Positions 44,062 through 52,523 are shown, counted from the stretch's first letter. The stretch: 64,000 nt of DNA from Bog-756 sp963769765 (GCA_963769765.1 CAVYNA010000003.1:434001-498000), one strand, 5' to 3'. The notes: generated by a model not told the origin, from the sequence alone. Numbers and translations: made by a program.

Positions 44062-44427
44062 CTAGAACTCCAGTCCTTCGGCACGGGCGGCCTCCGCGAG
44101 TGCGGCGACCCGTCCGTGGTAGGCGAAACCGCCCCGGTCGAAGACGACCGCTGTGACGCCCGCCTCCTTCGCACGCGTGGCCACCAGCGCGCCGACCGCA
44201 CGGGCGGCCTCGGTGGTGGAGCCTCCGGCGTCGCGGAGCACCGGCTCGACCGAGGAGGCCGCGGCCAGTGTGTGACCGGCGTCGTCGTCGATGAGCTGGG
44301 CGGAGATGTGCTTGTTCGAACGGAAGACGGCGAGCCGGGGGCGGGCCGCACTGCCGCGGACCCGTTTGCGGACCCGTGCGTGTCGGCGCCGTCTGAGCTC
44401 GAGCGTGTGATCGGTCCGGCCCATCAC
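44062..44427 (-). CDS. rplR: 50S ribosomal protein L18
   Basis: 5S rRNA-binding protein of 121 residues: RRRRHARVRKRVRGSAARPR, LAVFRSNKHISAQLIDDDAG, VVFDRGGFAYHGRVAALAEA and ARAEGLEF. Overlaps the rplF stop by four bases. Confidence 0.97.
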   Translation of the reverse strand: MMGRTDHTLELRRRRHARVRKRVRGSAARPRLAVFRSNKHISAQLIDDDAGHTLAAASSVEPVLRDAGGSTTEAARAVGALVATRAKEAGVTAVVFDRGGFAYHGRVAALAEAARAEGLEF

Positions 44428-44966
44428 TTGGCCGCCTTTCCTGCCTTGCGCACGACCCGTTCCCCGAGGTACCGGATGCCCTTGCCCTTGTACGGCTCGG
44501 GCTTGCGCAGCTTTCGGATGTCCGCGGCCACCTGGCCGACCTTCTCCTTGTCGATCCCCTTCACGATGACCCGTGTCGGGCTCGGCACTTCGAAGATCAC
44601 CCCGTCGGGGGCGGCGACGTCGACCGAGTGGGAGAAGCCGAGCGCGAGCTCGAGCGCGGCGGGTCCTTTCGGAACCGCCCGGTAGCCGACGCCGACGATC
44701 TCCAGCTCTTTGGTGAAGCCCTGGGTGACCCCCGTCACCATGTTCGCCACCAGCGAACGGACCAACCCGTGGAGGGCCCGGTTCTGGCGCTGGTCGTCCG
44801 GGCGCTCGACCACGAGCACCTCGCCCTCCTGGCGGACGGTGATCGCTGACGGCACGGTGCGTGCGAGCTCACCCTGGGGACCCTTCACGGTCACCAGGTT
44901 GCCCTCCGCGATCGAGACGCTGACGCCCGATGGGACGGAGATCGGGGAACGTCCGACGCGCGACAT
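44424..44966 (-). CDS. rplF: 50S ribosomal protein L6
   Basis: Sits near the sarcin-ricin loop; 180 residues. SRVGRSPISVPSGVSVSIAE, VTKGPQGELART-like VTVKGPQGELARTVPSA, LVANMVTGVTQGFTKELEIV, and the highly conserved end RKPEPYKGKGIRYLGERV. ATG 44966. Confidence 0.98.
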   Translation of the reverse strand: MSRVGRSPISVPSGVSVSIAEGNLVTVKGPQGELARTVPSAITVRQEGEVLVVERPDDQRQNRALHGLVRSLVANMVTGVTQGFTKELEIVGVGYRAVPKGPAALELALGFSHSVDVAAPDGVIFEVPSPTRVIVKGIDKEKVGQVAADIRKLRKPEPYKGKGIRYLGERVVRKAGKAAK

Positions 44967-45011
44967 CAGCCTCGGCCTCCCGGCGACATCGACCCGCCCG
45001 CGTGGATCTGG

Positions 45012-45416
45012 TCACCACACATAGCAGAGCACCTCGCCTCCGATGCGGCGCTTCCGTGCCTCGCGGTCGGTCATCAGGCCCTTCGACGTCGACACGACCG
45101 CGACCCCGAGCCCGCCGAGCACGCGCGGCAGCTTGTCGGCCTGTGCGTAGATGCGCAGGCCGGGCTTCGAGACCCGCTTGATGCCCGAGATGGTCCGGGC
45201 ACGGTCGGGCGCGTACTTCATCGTGATCTCGAGCAACTTCCCGGGCTTGCCCGGCATGTCGTCGATGCGATACCCGGTGATGTAGCCCTCGTCGACCAGG
45301 ATGGCCGCGAGTGACTCCTTGAGCTTCGACCCGGGCATGGACACGGTCTCGAAGTGAGCCGTGTTCGCATTGCGGATGCGGGTGAGCATGTCAGCGATGG
45401 GGTCGGTCATTGTCAA
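45012..45416 (-). CDS. rpsH: 30S ribosomal protein S8
   Basis: 134 residues: TDPIADMLTRIRNANTAHFE, LKESLAAILVDEGYITGY, SKPGLRIYAQADKLPRVLGG and the C-terminal STSKGLMTDREARKRRIGGE. Starts at ATG 45416, or at the second ATG (45410), which gives the more usual MTDPIADML. Confidence 0.98.
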   Translation of the reverse strand: MTMTDPIADMLTRIRNANTAHFETVSMPGSKLKESLAAILVDEGYITGYRIDDMPGKPGKLLEITMKYAPDRARTISGIKRVSKPGLRIYAQADKLPRVLGGLGVAVVSTSKGLMTDREARKRRIGGEVLCYVW

Positions 45417-45432
45417 CGTCGATCGCCTCCTC

Positions 45433-45618
45433 TCACCAGCTCGCCTTGGTCACGCCGGGAATCTCGCCGGCGTGCACCATCTCGCGGAGGCAGATCCGGC
45501 ACAGGCCGAACTTGCGATAGACCGAGCGCGGTCGGCCGCACCGCCGGCACCGGGTGTACCCGCGCACCTTGAACTTGGGGGTGCGTCGCTGCTTTTGGAT
45601 CAAGGCAGTCTTCGCCAT
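45433..45618 (-). CDS. rpsN: 30S ribosomal protein S14, zinc-binding short form
   Basis: 61-residue type Z S14: KTALIQKQRRTPKFKVRGYT, then CRRCGRPRSVYRKFGLCRIC (two CxxC pairs for zinc) and LREMVHAGEIPGVTKASW. The short form in the spc operon is normal for actinobacteria. ATG 45618, three bases after rplE. Confidence 0.98.
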   Translation of the reverse strand: MAKTALIQKQRRTPKFKVRGYTRCRRCGRPRSVYRKFGLCRICLREMVHAGEIPGVTKASW

Positions 45619-45621
45619 GGG

Positions 45622-46196
45622 TTACTGGTTCTCCTGTCGGAAGGGGAAGCCGAAGGCGGCCAGCAGTCCGCGGCCCTCTTCGTCGGTTCGAGCGGTGGTG
45701 ACGATGGTGATGTCCATGCCCCGGGTCGTGTCGATGCGGTCGTAGTCGATCTCCGGGAAGATCAGCTGCTCCGTGACGCCGAAGGTGTAGTTGCCGTGCC
45801 CGTCGAAAGCGCGGGGGACAGCCCGCGGAAGTCGCGGATCCTCGGGACAGCCATCGCGAGCAGCCGGTCGAGGAACTCCCAGGCCCGATCGCCGCGGAGG
45901 GTCACCTTGGCCCCGATCTCCTGGCCCTCGCGGAGCTTGAAGGACGCGATGGACTTCTTGGCCCGGGTGACCACCGGCTTCTGCCCCGCGATGATCTCGA
46001 GGTCGCGCAGCGCCCCCTCGATCAGCGAGCGCTGCTGGGTGGCACGCCCGACGCCCATGTTGATCACGATCTTCGTGAGGCGCGGGACCTCCATGATGTT
46101 CGCGAGTCCGAGGGACTCCTTGAGGGCGGCCCGCACCTCGGTGTCGTAGCGCTCCTTGAGCCGTGGCCGAGCCCGCGTCGCTGCCGGCGCGCTCAC
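45622..46196 (-). CDS. rplE: 50S ribosomal protein L5, frameshifted
   Basis: 5S rRNA-binding protein. The first frame gives RLKERYDTEVRAALKESLGL, VPRLTKIVINMGVGRATQQ, ITRAKKSIASFKLREG-type KPVVTRAKKSIASFKLREGQ and VPRIRDFRGLSP. The rest, AFDGHGNYTFGVTEQLIFPE and RGMDITIVTTARTDEEGRGL, is in the next frame. One base missing from the five-base G run (plus strand) at 45813-45817 accounts for it and restores exactly 191 residues (RGLSPRAFDGHGNY). Start GTG 46196 overlaps the rplX stop (GTGA). Confidence 0.94.
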
Positions 46197-46498
46197 AGGT
46201 CCGCTCCGCACTTGCGACAGACCCGCAGTTTGCGGCCCTGCTCGTCGATCCGCATGCCGATGCGGGTCGGCCCGCACGAGTCGCAGACGATCGCCACCGA
46301 GGACACCGAGAGCGGCATGAACTTGTCGATGACCCCACCTTGCATCGTGGCGCGGGTCGGCTTCGCATGGCGCTTGGCCACGTGCACGCCCTCGACGATG
46401 ACCCGTCCCTCGGCAGGGATGGCGCGTGCCACGTGGGCCTGCTTGCCGCGGTCCTTGCCGGTCAGCACCTGGACTTTGTCACCCTTCTTGATGCGCAT
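46193..46498 (-). CDS. rplX: 50S ribosomal protein L24
   Basis: 101 residues: MRIKKGDKVQVLTGKDRGKQ (KOW motif), VIVEGVHVAKRHAKPTRATM and a zinc-ribbon-like end CDSCGPTRIGMRI ... CRKCGADL with four cysteines. ATG 46498 abuts rplN. Confidence 0.97.
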   Translation of the reverse strand: MRIKKGDKVQVLTGKDRGKQAHVARAIPAEGRVIVEGVHVAKRHAKPTRATMQGGVIDKFMPLSVSSVAIVCDSCGPTRIGMRIDEQGRKLRVCRKCGADL

Positions 46499-46867
46499 CT
46501 AGAGCACCTCCGGTGCGAGCGAGATGATGCGCATGAAGCGCTTGTCCCGCAGCTCGCGCCCGACAGGCCCGAAGATTCGGGTCCCGCGGGGCTGGCTCTG
46601 GTCGTTGATGAGGACGGCCGCGTTCTCGTCGAAGCGGATGTAACTGCCGTCGGGACGGCGCTTTTCCTTCTTCGTCCGGACGACGACGCACTTGACGACG
46701 TCACCCTTCTTGACCGCCGCACCGGGGATCGCGTCCTTCACCGTCGCGACGAAGACGTCGCCGATCGATGCATAACGGCGGCGGGACCCTCCGAGCACCT
46801 TGATGCAGAGGACCTCCCTCGCGCCGGAATTGTCCGCGACCCGGAGACGGGATTCCTGCTGGATCAC
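46499..46867 (-). CDS. rplN: 50S ribosomal protein L14
   Basis: 122 residues: IQQESRLRVADNSGAREVLC, GDVFVATVKDAIPGAAVKKG, DVVKCVVVRTKKEKRRPDGS and RGTRIFGPVGRELRDKRFMR. GTG 46867 overlaps the rpsQ stop (GTGA). Confidence 0.98.
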   Translation of the reverse strand: MIQQESRLRVADNSGAREVLCIKVLGGSRRRYASIGDVFVATVKDAIPGAAVKKGDVVKCVVVRTKKEKRRPDGSYIRFDENAAVLINDQSQPRGTRIFGPVGRELRDKRFMRIISLAPEVL

Positions 46868-47154
46868 CGCGCACGCTCCAGGACTTCGGTCAGACGCCAC
46901 CGCTTGAGCTTCGACAGCGGCCGCGTCTCGGTCACCCGGACACGGTCGCCGACCTTCGCCGCATTCTCGCCGTCGTGGACGTAGAGGCGCTTGGTGCGCT
47001 GCACCGTCTTCCCGTACCGTGCGTGCCGGACCCGCTCGACGACCGCCACCACCACGGTTCCCTCCATGGCGTCGGAGACGACCAGCCCCTCGCGGACCTT
47101 CCGCCGGTTCGGGCGGTCGTCTGTCGCGCCGGTGCCGGACTCGTCGGCAGCCAT
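46864..47154 (-). CDS. rpsQ: 30S ribosomal protein S17
   Basis: 96 residues with a 19-residue hydrophilic leader, then RKVREGLVVSDAMEGTVVVA, RHARYGKTVQRTKRLYVHDG and VGDRVRVTETRPLSKLKRWR. ATG 47154 shares one base with the rpmC stop (TGATG). Confidence 0.97.
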   Translation of the reverse strand: MAADESGTGATDDRPNRRKVREGLVVSDAMEGTVVVAVVERVRHARYGKTVQRTKRLYVHDGENAAKVGDRVRVTETRPLSKLKRWRLTEVLERAR

Positions 47155-47612
47155 CAGCTCTTCTCCTCGTCCCCGTCGGCGGTCTCGCCGGCGGCTTCCT
47201 CGTCTTCGTCGTGCCCGTCGTGCTCGTCGTGCTCGTCGTGCCCGTCGTGCTCGTCGTGCCCGTCGTGCTCGGCCACGGCCTGCTCCTCCTCGACGGCACG
47301 CGCAGCGGCCCGCCGTTCGGACGCGGTCGTCTGATCGCGCCCGAGGGCCTCGTCCTCGCTGCGACGTCGAGCGGCGGCGACATGGCTCGGGAGCGCCTCG
47401 ATCTCGAGACCCTCCGCCTCCGCGATCTCACGGCTCCGCAGCTCGGTGAGCATTCGGGCCACGTCCTTGCGCACGTGGTTGATGCGGGACACGTTGTCGA
47501 GTTGGCCGGTCGCGAGCTGGAACCTCAGGTTGAACAGCTCGCGACGAGTCTCGGAGAGCTGTCGTTCGAGCTCCTCGGTCGCGTACTCGGACACTTCGGT
47601 GGCGGTCGCCAT
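47154..47612 (-). CDS. rpmC: 50S ribosomal protein L29 with long His/Asp-rich tail
   Basis: The first 65 or so residues are a normal L29: YATEELERQLSETRRELFNL, RFQLATGQLDNVSRINHVRK, DVARMLTELRSREIAEAEG. Unlike the usual 60-75 residues, the protein continues to 152. The extension has a charged middle and then a tail of repeated H-D-G-H-D-E units (seven histidines in about 25 residues) ending in an acidic EDEEAAGETADGDEEKS. At the DNA level this is a nine-base tandem repeat (about 47208-47271). L29 sits at the polypeptide exit site. The reading frame is intact and joined to rpsQ by a one-base overlap, so the tail is expressed if the gene is. Confidence 0.95.
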   Translation of the reverse strand: MATATEVSEYATEELERQLSETRRELFNLRFQLATGQLDNVSRINHVRKDVARMLTELRSREIAEAEGLEIEALPSHVAAARRRSEDEALGRDQTTASERRAAARAVEEEQAVAEHDGHDEHDGHDEHDEHDGHDEDEEAAGETADGDEEKS

Positions 47613-48043
47613 CAGACCTGCACCTCCAGGGTGCCGTGGAGGCCCGGCCGGATCACGAAGCGCGCCTTGAACGGAAGCTTCTGGATCGCCCGCTCCATCG
47701 CCTCGCGTGCGAGGGTCGCGTCGACGCCGCCGAGCTCGAAGAGGATCCGTCCCGGCTTCACGACCGCCACCCAGTGCTCGGGGTTTCCCTTGCCCGAACC
47801 CATGCGCGTCTCGGCGGGCTTCTGCGTGACCGGCCTGTCAGGGAAGACGCGGATCCACACCTTGCCGCCGCGCTTCACGTGCCGGGTCATCGCGATACGC
47901 GCTGCCTCGATCTGGCGTGCGGTGAGCCACGCGGGCTCGAGCGCCTGGATGCCGAAGTCGCCGAAGGTCACCTCGGTCCCGCCCTTGGCCTTTCCGGTCA
48001 TGCGGCCGCGCTGCTGCTTCCGGTGCTTGACCTTGCGGGGCAT
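47612..48043 (-). CDS. rplP: 50S ribosomal protein L16
   Basis: 143 residues: MPRKVKHRKQQRGRMTGKAK, GGTEVTFGDFGIQALEPAWL, RKQIEAARIAMTR-type ARQIEAARIAMTRHVKRGGK, GKGNPEHWVAVVKPGRILFE and EAMERAIQKLPFKARFV. ATG 48043, seven bases after rpsC. Confidence 0.98.
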   Translation of the reverse strand: MPRKVKHRKQQRGRMTGKAKGGTEVTFGDFGIQALEPAWLTARQIEAARIAMTRHVKRGGKVWIRVFPDRPVTQKPAETRMGSGKGNPEHWVAVVKPGRILFELGGVDATLAREAMERAIQKLPFKARFVIRPGLHGTLEVQV

Positions 48044-48050
48044 CAACACC

Positions 48051-49016
48051 TCAGTCCACCTCCTTGCGGAAGTGCGGCGTCTCGTGGTGCTCGCGGGTCC
48101 GGCGCTCGATCTCCTCGTCCTCGGTGAGGATGCGCTCGAGCTCGTCGGGCTCGGCCGGGGGGGCCACGATCTCGGCGGTCGAGCGGTCCACGAGGCCCTC
48201 GGGAATTTCGGTCTCTCCGGTGTCATCGTCCACCGTGACCACGCTTCCCGGTGCGCCCTGTTCCGCACGGCGACGCCCGCCGCCCGCCGTGATGAGCCGT
48301 CGCGGCGCGTCGCCGCCCTGGCCTGACGTCTCGCCCACCGCCATGGCCGCCTCGCGGGTGATCTTGTCCTCGGTCGAGATCTTGTAAGGGAGAATGTCGC
48401 CCTTGTAGATCCAGACCTTCACCCCGATGCGCCCGAAGGTGGTCTTGGCCTCGCGGAATCCGTAGTCGATGTCGGCACGGAGGGTGTGGAGAGGCACCCG
48501 ACCCTCGCGGTAGGACTCCTTGCGCGACATCTCGGACCCACCGAGCCGGCCCGAGCACTGCACACGCACGCCGAGGGCGCCGGCCTTCTGCACCGTCTGG
48601 ATCGAACGCTTCATGGCGCGCCGGAATGCCACCCGGCGGGCGAGCTGGTCGCAGATGCCCTGTGCGATCAGGGCCGCGTCGAGCTCGGGCTGCTTGATCT
48701 CTTGGATGTTGAGCTGGATCCGGTTGTTGAGCCCGGTGATCTCCTCGATCCGCTTCTTCAGTCGGTCGGCCTCTGCGCCGCGCCGGCCGATCACGATGCC
48801 GGGGCGCGCGGTGTGGATATCGACCCGGAGCCGGTCACGGGTGCGTTCGATCTCGATGCGGCTGACCGCGGCCGACTCGAGCTGGCTCATGAGGTAGTCG
48901 CGGATCTCCCAGTCCTCGATGACGCAGTTCTGGTAGTTGCGCTCCTCGAACCAGCGTGACTTCCAGTCGGTGGTCACGCCGAGCCGGAAGCCGTAGGGGT
49001 TGACCTTCTGGCCCAT
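48051..49016 (-). CDS. rpsC: 30S ribosomal protein S3 with C-terminal extension
   Basis: mRNA-entry-channel protein. MGQKVNPYGFRLGVTTDWKS, the KH domain RPGIVIGRRGAEADRLKKRI, RRVAFRRAMKRSIQTVQKAG and the C-terminal domain AKTTFGRIGVKVWIYKGDIL are all normal up to about residue 215. The protein runs to 321, adding about 100 mostly acidic residues (TVDDDTGETEIPEGLVDRS, PPAEPDELERILTEDEEI). S3 tails vary among actinobacteria, but this is long. ATG 49016 abuts rplV. Confidence 0.97.
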   Translation of the reverse strand: MGQKVNPYGFRLGVTTDWKSRWFEERNYQNCVIEDWEIRDYLMSQLESAAVSRIEIERTRDRLRVDIHTARPGIVIGRRGAEADRLKKRIEEITGLNNRIQLNIQEIKQPELDAALIAQGICDQLARRVAFRRAMKRSIQTVQKAGALGVRVQCSGRLGGSEMSRKESYREGRVPLHTLRADIDYGFREAKTTFGRIGVKVWIYKGDILPYKISTEDKITREAAMAVGETSGQGGDAPRRLITAGGGRRRAEQGAPGSVVTVDDDTGETEIPEGLVDRSTAEIVAPPAEPDELERILTEDEEIERRTREHHETPHFRKEVD

Positions 49017-49671
49017 CTAGCTGCCCTTCTCCTCGTCGGCGCCGTCCGAATCCTCGCCGGCCACCTCGGCGTCGGTGGCCTCCCCCTCGGCCACGTCGGC
49101 ACCCACGTCGGACCCGTCGGTCACCTCGTCCGGAGTGATCTCCTCGACGCCCTCGTCGAACGTGGTCTCCTCGAGCACCGCATCGTCCGCGGCGGACTCA
49201 ACCGCCGGCGCAGCAACCTCGGCCTGGCGGCGCCGGCGCGAACCCGCCACCCGACGGGCTCGCTGCGAGCGACCCGCAGCCTGCTGGGCCCGGCGCCGGG
49301 CGATCCGATCGTCGGGGAGCCTGCTCACGATGACCGTGATGTGCGAGGTCCGCTTCCGAATGCGGGTGGCACGACCTCGCGCGGGGGCGCCAGCGTTTGA
49401 GCGTGCTCCCCTCGTCGGCGTAGCAGGCCGACACGTAGAGGTCCTCGGCATCCATCCCGTCGTTGTGCACGGCGTTGGCGACCGCCGAGGCCAGCACCTT
49501 CCCGATCGGTTCGGCGACCCCGCGGTCGCACGTCGCGAGGATCTCCGCCGCACGGTCGGCGTCCTGGCCGCGGATGAGGTCGAGCACCTGGCGGGCCTTG
49601 TACGCCGAGACCCTGCCGTGGCGCAGGACGGCGCGCGTGCCCGGCCGTTCGTTCGTCTTGACGCCGGTCAC
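49017..49671 (-). CDS. rplV: 50S ribosomal protein L22, frameshifted, acidic tail
   Basis: From GTG 49671: TGVKTNERPGTRAVLRHGRV, SAYKARQVLDLIRGQDADRA, GKVLASAVANAVHNDGMDAE, CYADEGSTLKRWRPRA in one frame; then GRATRIRKRTSHITVIVSRL in another. Two bases (one GC unit) missing from the CG run at 49378-49383 restore RWRPRARGRATRIRKRTSHI. After the domain a tail of about 100 residues follows: a basic part (QRARRVAGSRRRRQ), then a strongly acidic part ending AGEDSDGADEEKGS. L22 lines the exit tunnel. Confidence 0.93.
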
Positions 49672-49672
49672 C

Positions 49673-49951
49673 TCAACGCCTCCCCGCCCGTTCCTGCCCG
49701 GCATGGAATTTGAATGTCCGGGTCGGGGCGAACTCGCCGAGCTTGTGACCGACCATCGACTCGGTCACGTACACCGGGATGTGCTTGCGGCCGTCGTGGA
49801 CCGCGATGGTGTGGCCGACCATGTCGGGGATGATCGTTGAGCGGCGAGACCAGGTCTTGATGACCCGCTTGTCGCCGGCCGCGTTGAGGGCGTCCACCTT
49901 CTTCAGGAGGTGGTCGTCGACGAACGGACCTTTCTTCAGGCTGCGCGGCAT
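49673..49951 (-). CDS. rpsS: 30S ribosomal protein S19
   Basis: 92 residues: MPRSLKKGPFVDDHLLKKVD, RVIKTWSRRSTIIPDMVGHT, IAVHDGRKHIPVYVTESMVG and HKLGEFAPTRTFKFH. ATG 49951; two bases separate its end from the rplV start. Confidence 0.98.
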   Translation of the reverse strand: MPRSLKKGPFVDDHLLKKVDALNAAGDKRVIKTWSRRSTIIPDMVGHTIAVHDGRKHIPVYVTESMVGHKLGEFAPTRTFKFHAGQERAGRR

Positions 49952-49972
49952 GTGCGTTCCTCGCTGTCCTCG

Positions 49973-50810
49973 CTACCGCCGCGCCCCGCGGGTGCGGCGG
50001 CGGCGGACGATCATCGCATTCGACTTCTTGTTGCGGGCCCGGGTCCTTCCCTCGGGACGGCCCCACGGGGAGACCGGGTGGCGGCCGCCGGAAGACTTGC
50101 CCTCGCCGCCGCCGAGCGGGTGGTCGACCGGGTTCATCGCGACGCCGCGGGTCTGGGGCCGGACACCCTTCCAGCGATTGCGGCCGGCCTTGCCGATCTT
50201 CACGAGCTCGGCCTCGGCATTGCCGACGGTGCCGAGGGTGGCCCGGCAGTCGATCGGCACCCGCCGCATCTCGGTCGACGGGAGGCGCAGCGTCGCGAAG
50301 ACACCCTCCTTCGCCACCAGCTGCACGCTCATGCCTGCCCCGCGGGCCAGCTTCCCGCCGCCGCCCGGACGGAGCTCGACGTTGTGGACGACCGAGCCGA
50401 CCGGGATGTAGCGGAGCGGCATCGCATTGCCGGCCCTGATCTCGGCCCCCTGGCCGGACTGGAGCCGGTCACCGACCTTCACCTGGGCCGGGGCGAGGAT
50501 GTAGCGCTTCTCGCCGTCGACGTAGTGGAGGAGGCGCGATGCGCGCGTTGCGGTTCGGGTCGTACTCGATCGCCGCGACCTTCGCCGGCACGCCGTCCTT
50601 GTCCCGTCGGAAGTCGATGACCCGGTACTGCTGCTTGTGGCCACCGCCCCGGTGGCGCGAGGTCTTGCGACCGTGGTTGTTGCGCCCACCCGAGCCCGGC
50701 TTGGGGGCCAGCAGTGACTTCTCGGGTCGTGACCGGGTGAGCTCGGCGAAGTCCGAGACGGTCTGGAATCGCCGGCCGGCGCTCGTGGGCTTTCGTGATC
50801 GCAGTGGCAT
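49973..50810 (-). CDS. rplB: 50S ribosomal protein L2, frameshifted
   Basis: Peptidyl-transferase-centre protein. The first frame from ATG 50810 gives MPLRSRKPTSAGRRFQTVSD, GGRNNHGRKTSRHRGGGHKQ, YRVIDFRRDKDGVPAKVAAI and YDPNRNARIA; the next gives LLHYVDGEKRYILAPAQVKV, IPVGSVVHNVELRPGGGGKL, the catalytic-loop VRGVAMNPVDHP-type QTRGVAMNPVDHPLGGGEGK and ARNKKSNAMIVRRRR. One surplus base in the GG at 50533-50534 explains the break; without it the product is 278 residues, normal for L2. Confidence 0.94.
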
Positions 50811-50826
50811 GATCAGGACCCGTCTC

Positions 50827-51117
50827 TCAGCTCTCGAAGAGGTCGATCGAGTCACCCTCGGCGAGGGTGACGATGGCCCGCTTGGTGTCGGGGCGATGGC
50901 CGAGCGTGTTGCTCTTGCGGTTGCGTTTGGTCTTGCCCTTGCGGTTGAGCGTGTTCACGCTCGTGACCCGCACCCCGAAGGTCTCCTCGACGGCCTTGCG
51001 CACGTCGATCTTCGTGGCCGACGGGTCGACGACGAACACGTAGACGTTTTCGTCCATCAGGGCGTACGACTTCTCCGACACCACCGGACGGATCAGCACG
51101 TTGTGGGGATCCCTCAC
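50827..51117 (-). CDS. rplW: 50S ribosomal protein L23
   Basis: Exit-site docking protein for trigger factor and SRP, 96 residues: RDPHNVLIRPVVSEKSYALM, VFVVDPSATKIDVRKAVEET, FGVRVTSVNTLNRKGKTKRN. GTG 51117 overlaps the rplD stop (GTGA). Confidence 0.97.
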   Translation of the reverse strand: MRDPHNVLIRPVVSEKSYALMDENVYVFVVDPSATKIDVRKAVEETFGVRVTSVNTLNRKGKTKRNRKSNTLGHRPDTKRAIVTLAEGDSIDLFES

Positions 51118-51836
51118 GAGTCGTTCCCTTCCGCGTCCACGGCGCCGGCACGTGCGGGGCCGCCGGGGATCGTCTCGTCGGTAAAGACCACCCAGTCGTT
51201 GACCAGGATGTCGTAGGCGTTGAGCTCGCCCGTCACGATCGTCTGGATCTCCGGCAGGTTGGCGAACGAACGGTCCGCGACGCCGTCTTCGGCACCGAGC
51301 ACGACAAGCACCCTTCCGCCGAGGCCGAGCGCCTCGAGGGCGGCGACGGCATCCTTCGTGCGCGGCACTTCGAACCCCCACCGGTCGACCAACGCGATCC
51401 GCTGGAGCGCTGCGCGGTCCGAGAGGGCCGAGCGCAGTGCAAGCTGGATCATCTTCTTCGGCGTCCGCTGCGCGTACGATCGCGGCTTCGGGCCGAGCGC
51501 CACGCCGCCGCCCACCCAGATCGGCGAACGGGTCGAGCCCGCGCGTGCACGCCCCGTCCCCTTCTGCCGGAAGGGCTTGGAGCCGCCGCCGCGCACCTCG
51601 GCGCGCGTCTTGGTCGACTGGGTTCCTGCTCGGGCCGATGCGAGCTGGGCCGTCACGACCTGGTGGAGGACGGCCTGGTTGGGCTCGATGCCGAAGATCG
51701 ATGGCTCGAGGTCGACCTCACCGAGCTCGGTGCCGTCCGCCTGCCGCCGGGTCACCTGTCGTTCCTTCGGTGCAGGCCGCACGGAACGCCTCGCACCCGA
51801 CACCGCCGTGCCGCCGGTCTCCGTCGTCGGGCTCAT
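51114..51836 (-). CDS. rplD: 50S ribosomal protein L4
   Basis: Tunnel protein of 240 residues with an extra leader of about 30 residues (MSPTTETGGTAVSGARRS). TQSTKTRAEVRGGGSKPFRQ and KGTGRARAGSTRSPIWVGGG are the tunnel loop; GPKPRSYAQRTPKKMIQLAL and NAYDILVNDWVVFT follow. ATG 51836 overlaps the rplC stop (ATGA). Confidence 0.97.
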   Translation of the reverse strand: MSPTTETGGTAVSGARRSVRPAPKERQVTRRQADGTELGEVDLEPSIFGIEPNQAVLHQVVTAQLASARAGTQSTKTRAEVRGGGSKPFRQKGTGRARAGSTRSPIWVGGGVALGPKPRSYAQRTPKKMIQLALRSALSDRAALQRIALVDRWGFEVPRTKDAVAALEALGLGGRVLVVLGAEDGVADRSFANLPEIQTIVTGELNAYDILVNDWVVFTDETIPGGPARAGAVDAEGNDS

Positions 51837-52495
51837 GATGCCTTCCCGCCCTTCACCAGCGGTGCCTTGACCGCGTCCCGCAGCAAGACCATTCCGCCCC
51901 GCGGCCCGGGCACGGCACCCTTGACAAGGATCAGCTCGCGCTCCGGATCGGCCTGGACGATCTCGAGGTTGAGGGTGGTCACCTGTTGGCCACCGAGGCG
52001 GCCCGCCATCTTGGTGCCCTTGAACACCCGTGCCGGGGTCGCACACGCCCCGATCGAGCCCGGCGCCCGGTGATGCTTGTGGTTGCCGTGGGAGGCGCCC
52101 TGGCCCTTGAAATTGTGGCGCTTCATGCCGCCGGCGAACCCTTTGCCCTTCGAGACCCCGATCGCGTCGACCCGCTCGCCGGGCTGCATCAGGTCCGCAG
52201 TCAGCTCCTGGCCGACCTCGAAGTCCGTCGTGTCGTCGAGTCGCAACTCGACCAGTCGACGACCGGGGTTGACCCCTGCCTTCTCGTAGTGGCCCTGGAC
52301 CGCCTTGGTCAACGTGTTCGCCCGCCGATGACCCCAGGTGACCTGCAGCGCGGCGTAGCCCTCGCGTTCTGGCGTCTTCACCTGGACGATCCGGGCAGGG
52401 GAGACGCGCAGCACCGTCACCGGCACCGCCCGGTGCTGGTCGTCCCAGATCTGGGTCATCCCGACCTTCTCGCCCACGATCGCCTTGGTGGCCAC
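51833..52495 (-). CDS. rplC: 50S ribosomal protein L3
   Basis: 220 residues: ATKAIVGEKVGMTQIWDDQH, VPVTVLRVSPARIVQVKTPE, KGKGFAGGMKRHNFKGQGAS and HGNHKHHRAPGSIGACATPA, the loop near the peptidyl-transferase centre. GTG 52495. Unlike most bacteria, where rpsJ directly precedes it, rplC has an 806-base upstream region with its own likely promoter and long palindromes. Confidence 0.98.
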   Translation of the reverse strand: MATKAIVGEKVGMTQIWDDQHRAVPVTVLRVSPARIVQVKTPEREGYAALQVTWGHRRANTLTKAVQGHYEKAGVNPGRRLVELRLDDTTDFEVGQELTADLMQPGERVDAIGVSKGKGFAGGMKRHNFKGQGASHGNHKHHRAPGSIGACATPARVFKGTKMAGRLGGQQVTTLNLEIVQADPERELILVKGAVPGPRGGMVLLRDAVKAPLVKGGKAS

Positions 52496-52523
52496 TGGAG
52501 CTCTCCGTCTCGATGTTCCTCTT

